This document shows, in pieces, positions 63,200-64,000 of a stretch of 64,000 bases of DNA. The position numbers and the translations under genes are program-made. Position 1 is the stretch's first letter. Every line of letters starts with the position of its first letter. A model generated the notes under the pieces. It was not told where the DNA came from, did no database searches, and saw only the letters and a program-made list of their open reading frames with translations. Location: assembly GCA_020832545.1 (NCBI GenBank), contig JAFIEK010000017.1:1-64000 (forward strand), written 5' to 3'. Origin of the DNA: Pararhodobacter sp. GTDB lineage: Bacteria; Pseudomonadota; Alphaproteobacteria; Rhodobacterales; Rhodobacteraceae.

Positions 63200-64000
63200 A
63201 TGACCGGGAAAAGCACGCTGAACATTCGTTTTGACAACACCTACGCGCGTGAACTGGAGGGGCTGTATATTCCCTGGACCGGCGCGCCTGCGCCTGCGCC
63301 AAAGATGCTATTGCTCAACACCACGCTGGCCGAGGACCTTGGTCTTGACCCGGCCGCGCTTGCCAGCCGTGAGGGGTTGGCCATGCTCACCGGTACGGCC
63401 ATGCCCGAAGGGGCAGCGCCACTGGCGATGGCCTACGCCGGGCACCAGTTCGGCGGGTTCGTACCGCAGTTGGGCGACGGGCGCGCGCTGCTGGTCGGCG
63501 AGGTGATCAATCGCAAGGGGCAGCGGCGCGATATCCAGCTCAAGGGCTCAGGCAAGACACCGTTCTCGCGCGGGGGTGACGGCAAGGCCGCGCTGGGGCC
63601 AGTGTTGCGCGAATACATTCTGGGCGAGGCCATGGCAGCGCTTGGCATTCCCACAACCCGCGCGCTGGCAGCCGTTGCCACTGGCGAAACCGTCTTTCGC
63701 GACGCACCGTTGCCCGGTGCCGTTCTGACACGGGTCGCCGCCAGCCATTTGCGGGTGGGCACGTTCCAGTTCTTTCATGCGCGCGGCGAAACCGAGCGGG
63801 TGCGCAAGCTGGCTGATTATGCGATCCGTCGCCATGATCCTGATCTTGACGGGCGCGCGGACCGCTATCTGGCCTTCCTGCGCCGTGCGATCGCCCGTCA
63901 GATGGCGCTGGTCGCACAATGGATGGCGGTGGGTTTTGTGCATGGGGTGATGAATACCGACAATTGTGCAATCTCGGGCGAGACCATTGACTATGGCCCC
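63200..64000 (+). CDS. selO: SelO protein adenylyltransferase (5' part)
   Basis: A protein starting [20 protein letters not shown]; 267 residues are in the window and the frame stays open at the end. The YdiU/SelO signatures are [42 protein letters not shown] and [14 protein letters not shown] (kinase-like catalytic loop). SelO transfers AMP to proteins in a redox-controlled way. The last visible codons are in the conserved NxDN... DYGP catalytic region. The C-terminal Cys of SelO lies outside the window. Confidence 0.95.
   Translation, partial: MTGKSTLNIRFDNTYARELEGLYIPWTGAPAPAPKMLLLNTTLAEDLGLDPAALASREGLAMLTGTAMPEGAAPLAMAYAGHQFGGFVPQLGDGRALLVGEVINRKGQRRDIQLKGSGKTPFSRGGDGKAALGPVLREYILGEAMAALGIPTTRALAAVATGETVFRDAPLPGAVLTRVAASHLRVGTFQFFHARGETERVRKLADYAIRRHDPDLDGRADRYLAFLRRAIARQMALVAQWMAVGFVHGVMNTDNCAISGETIDYGP

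Noticed and set aside
1-64000. CRISPR array, rRNA, insertion sequence
   Set aside because: No regularly spaced direct repeats, rRNA-like sequence or transposase motif was seen on either strand.

Overview
The window comes from a high-GC alphaproteobacterium of the order Rhodobacterales (Rhodobacter/Paracoccus/Roseobacter type). The evidence is a petABC operon with a Tat-signal Rieske protein, a ChrR-type zinc anti-sigma factor next to its ECF sigma factor, an RpoH of the RpoH-II kind, and the conserved neighbourhood rsmB / heparinase-like gene / purH / lspA / DUF3035 / two M16 genes. I do not commit to a genus.

Region 1 (1 to about 19.9 kb) is the early/replication half of an integrated phage or phage-like element; its left part lies outside the window. 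A leftward gene train (10853 down to 20) encodes an excisionase-like HTH protein, a RecA-like ATPase, a DUF669 protein, a PD-(D/E)XK nuclease, an SF2 helicase, a zinc-finger DUF6511 protein, a primase-polymerase/helicase, a RuvC-like nuclease, DUF6362 and a ParB-methyltransferase fusion. An AT-rich block with short tandem repeats beside the primase gene (3040-3190) is a candidate replication origin. Next to this train is a separate cassette: three leftward genes I cannot assign (11091-13983), closed by their own terminator, and a divergent XRE repressor plus ImmA-type protease pair (14141-15375). Two palindromes lie in the shared promoter region. The integration module follows: a small ORF, DUF2924, a serine recombinase and an HTH protein. 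Two nuclease-like genes (DUF559, DUF3883) follow, then tRNA-Ser(GCU).

Region 2 (20-36 kb) is chromosomal: an orphan pyridine nucleotide-disulfide oxidoreductase, an MscS channel, a four-gene Mla/MCE lipid-transport operon, the cytochrome bc1 operon with its terminator, three glutathione S-transferases, MtgA and QueG.

Region 3 (36-48.5 kb) is dominated by genes tied to the singlet-oxygen/photo-oxidative response of Rhodobacter: rpoH-II with a candidate sigma-E promoter, rpoE-chrR with an excellent sigma-E promoter, and a divergent five-gene lipid-modification operon (FAD oxidoreductase, DUF1365, MFS, DUF3833, SDR). Between them sit a ChaN-like protein, an aminotransferase, a GNAT acetyltransferase, a sulfurtransferase and the ZapE ATPase.

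Region 4 (48.5-64 kb) is housekeeping: rmuC-mutL, two M16 peptidase homologues, a DUF3035 lipoprotein, lspA, purH, a heparinase-like gene, rsmB, an SDHAF4-like gene, dapB, rbfA, a DUF2233 protein and the start of selO. A G-rich hairpin with a TATTTTT-type tail recurs at three gene ends. No rRNA, CRISPR array or IS element was seen.
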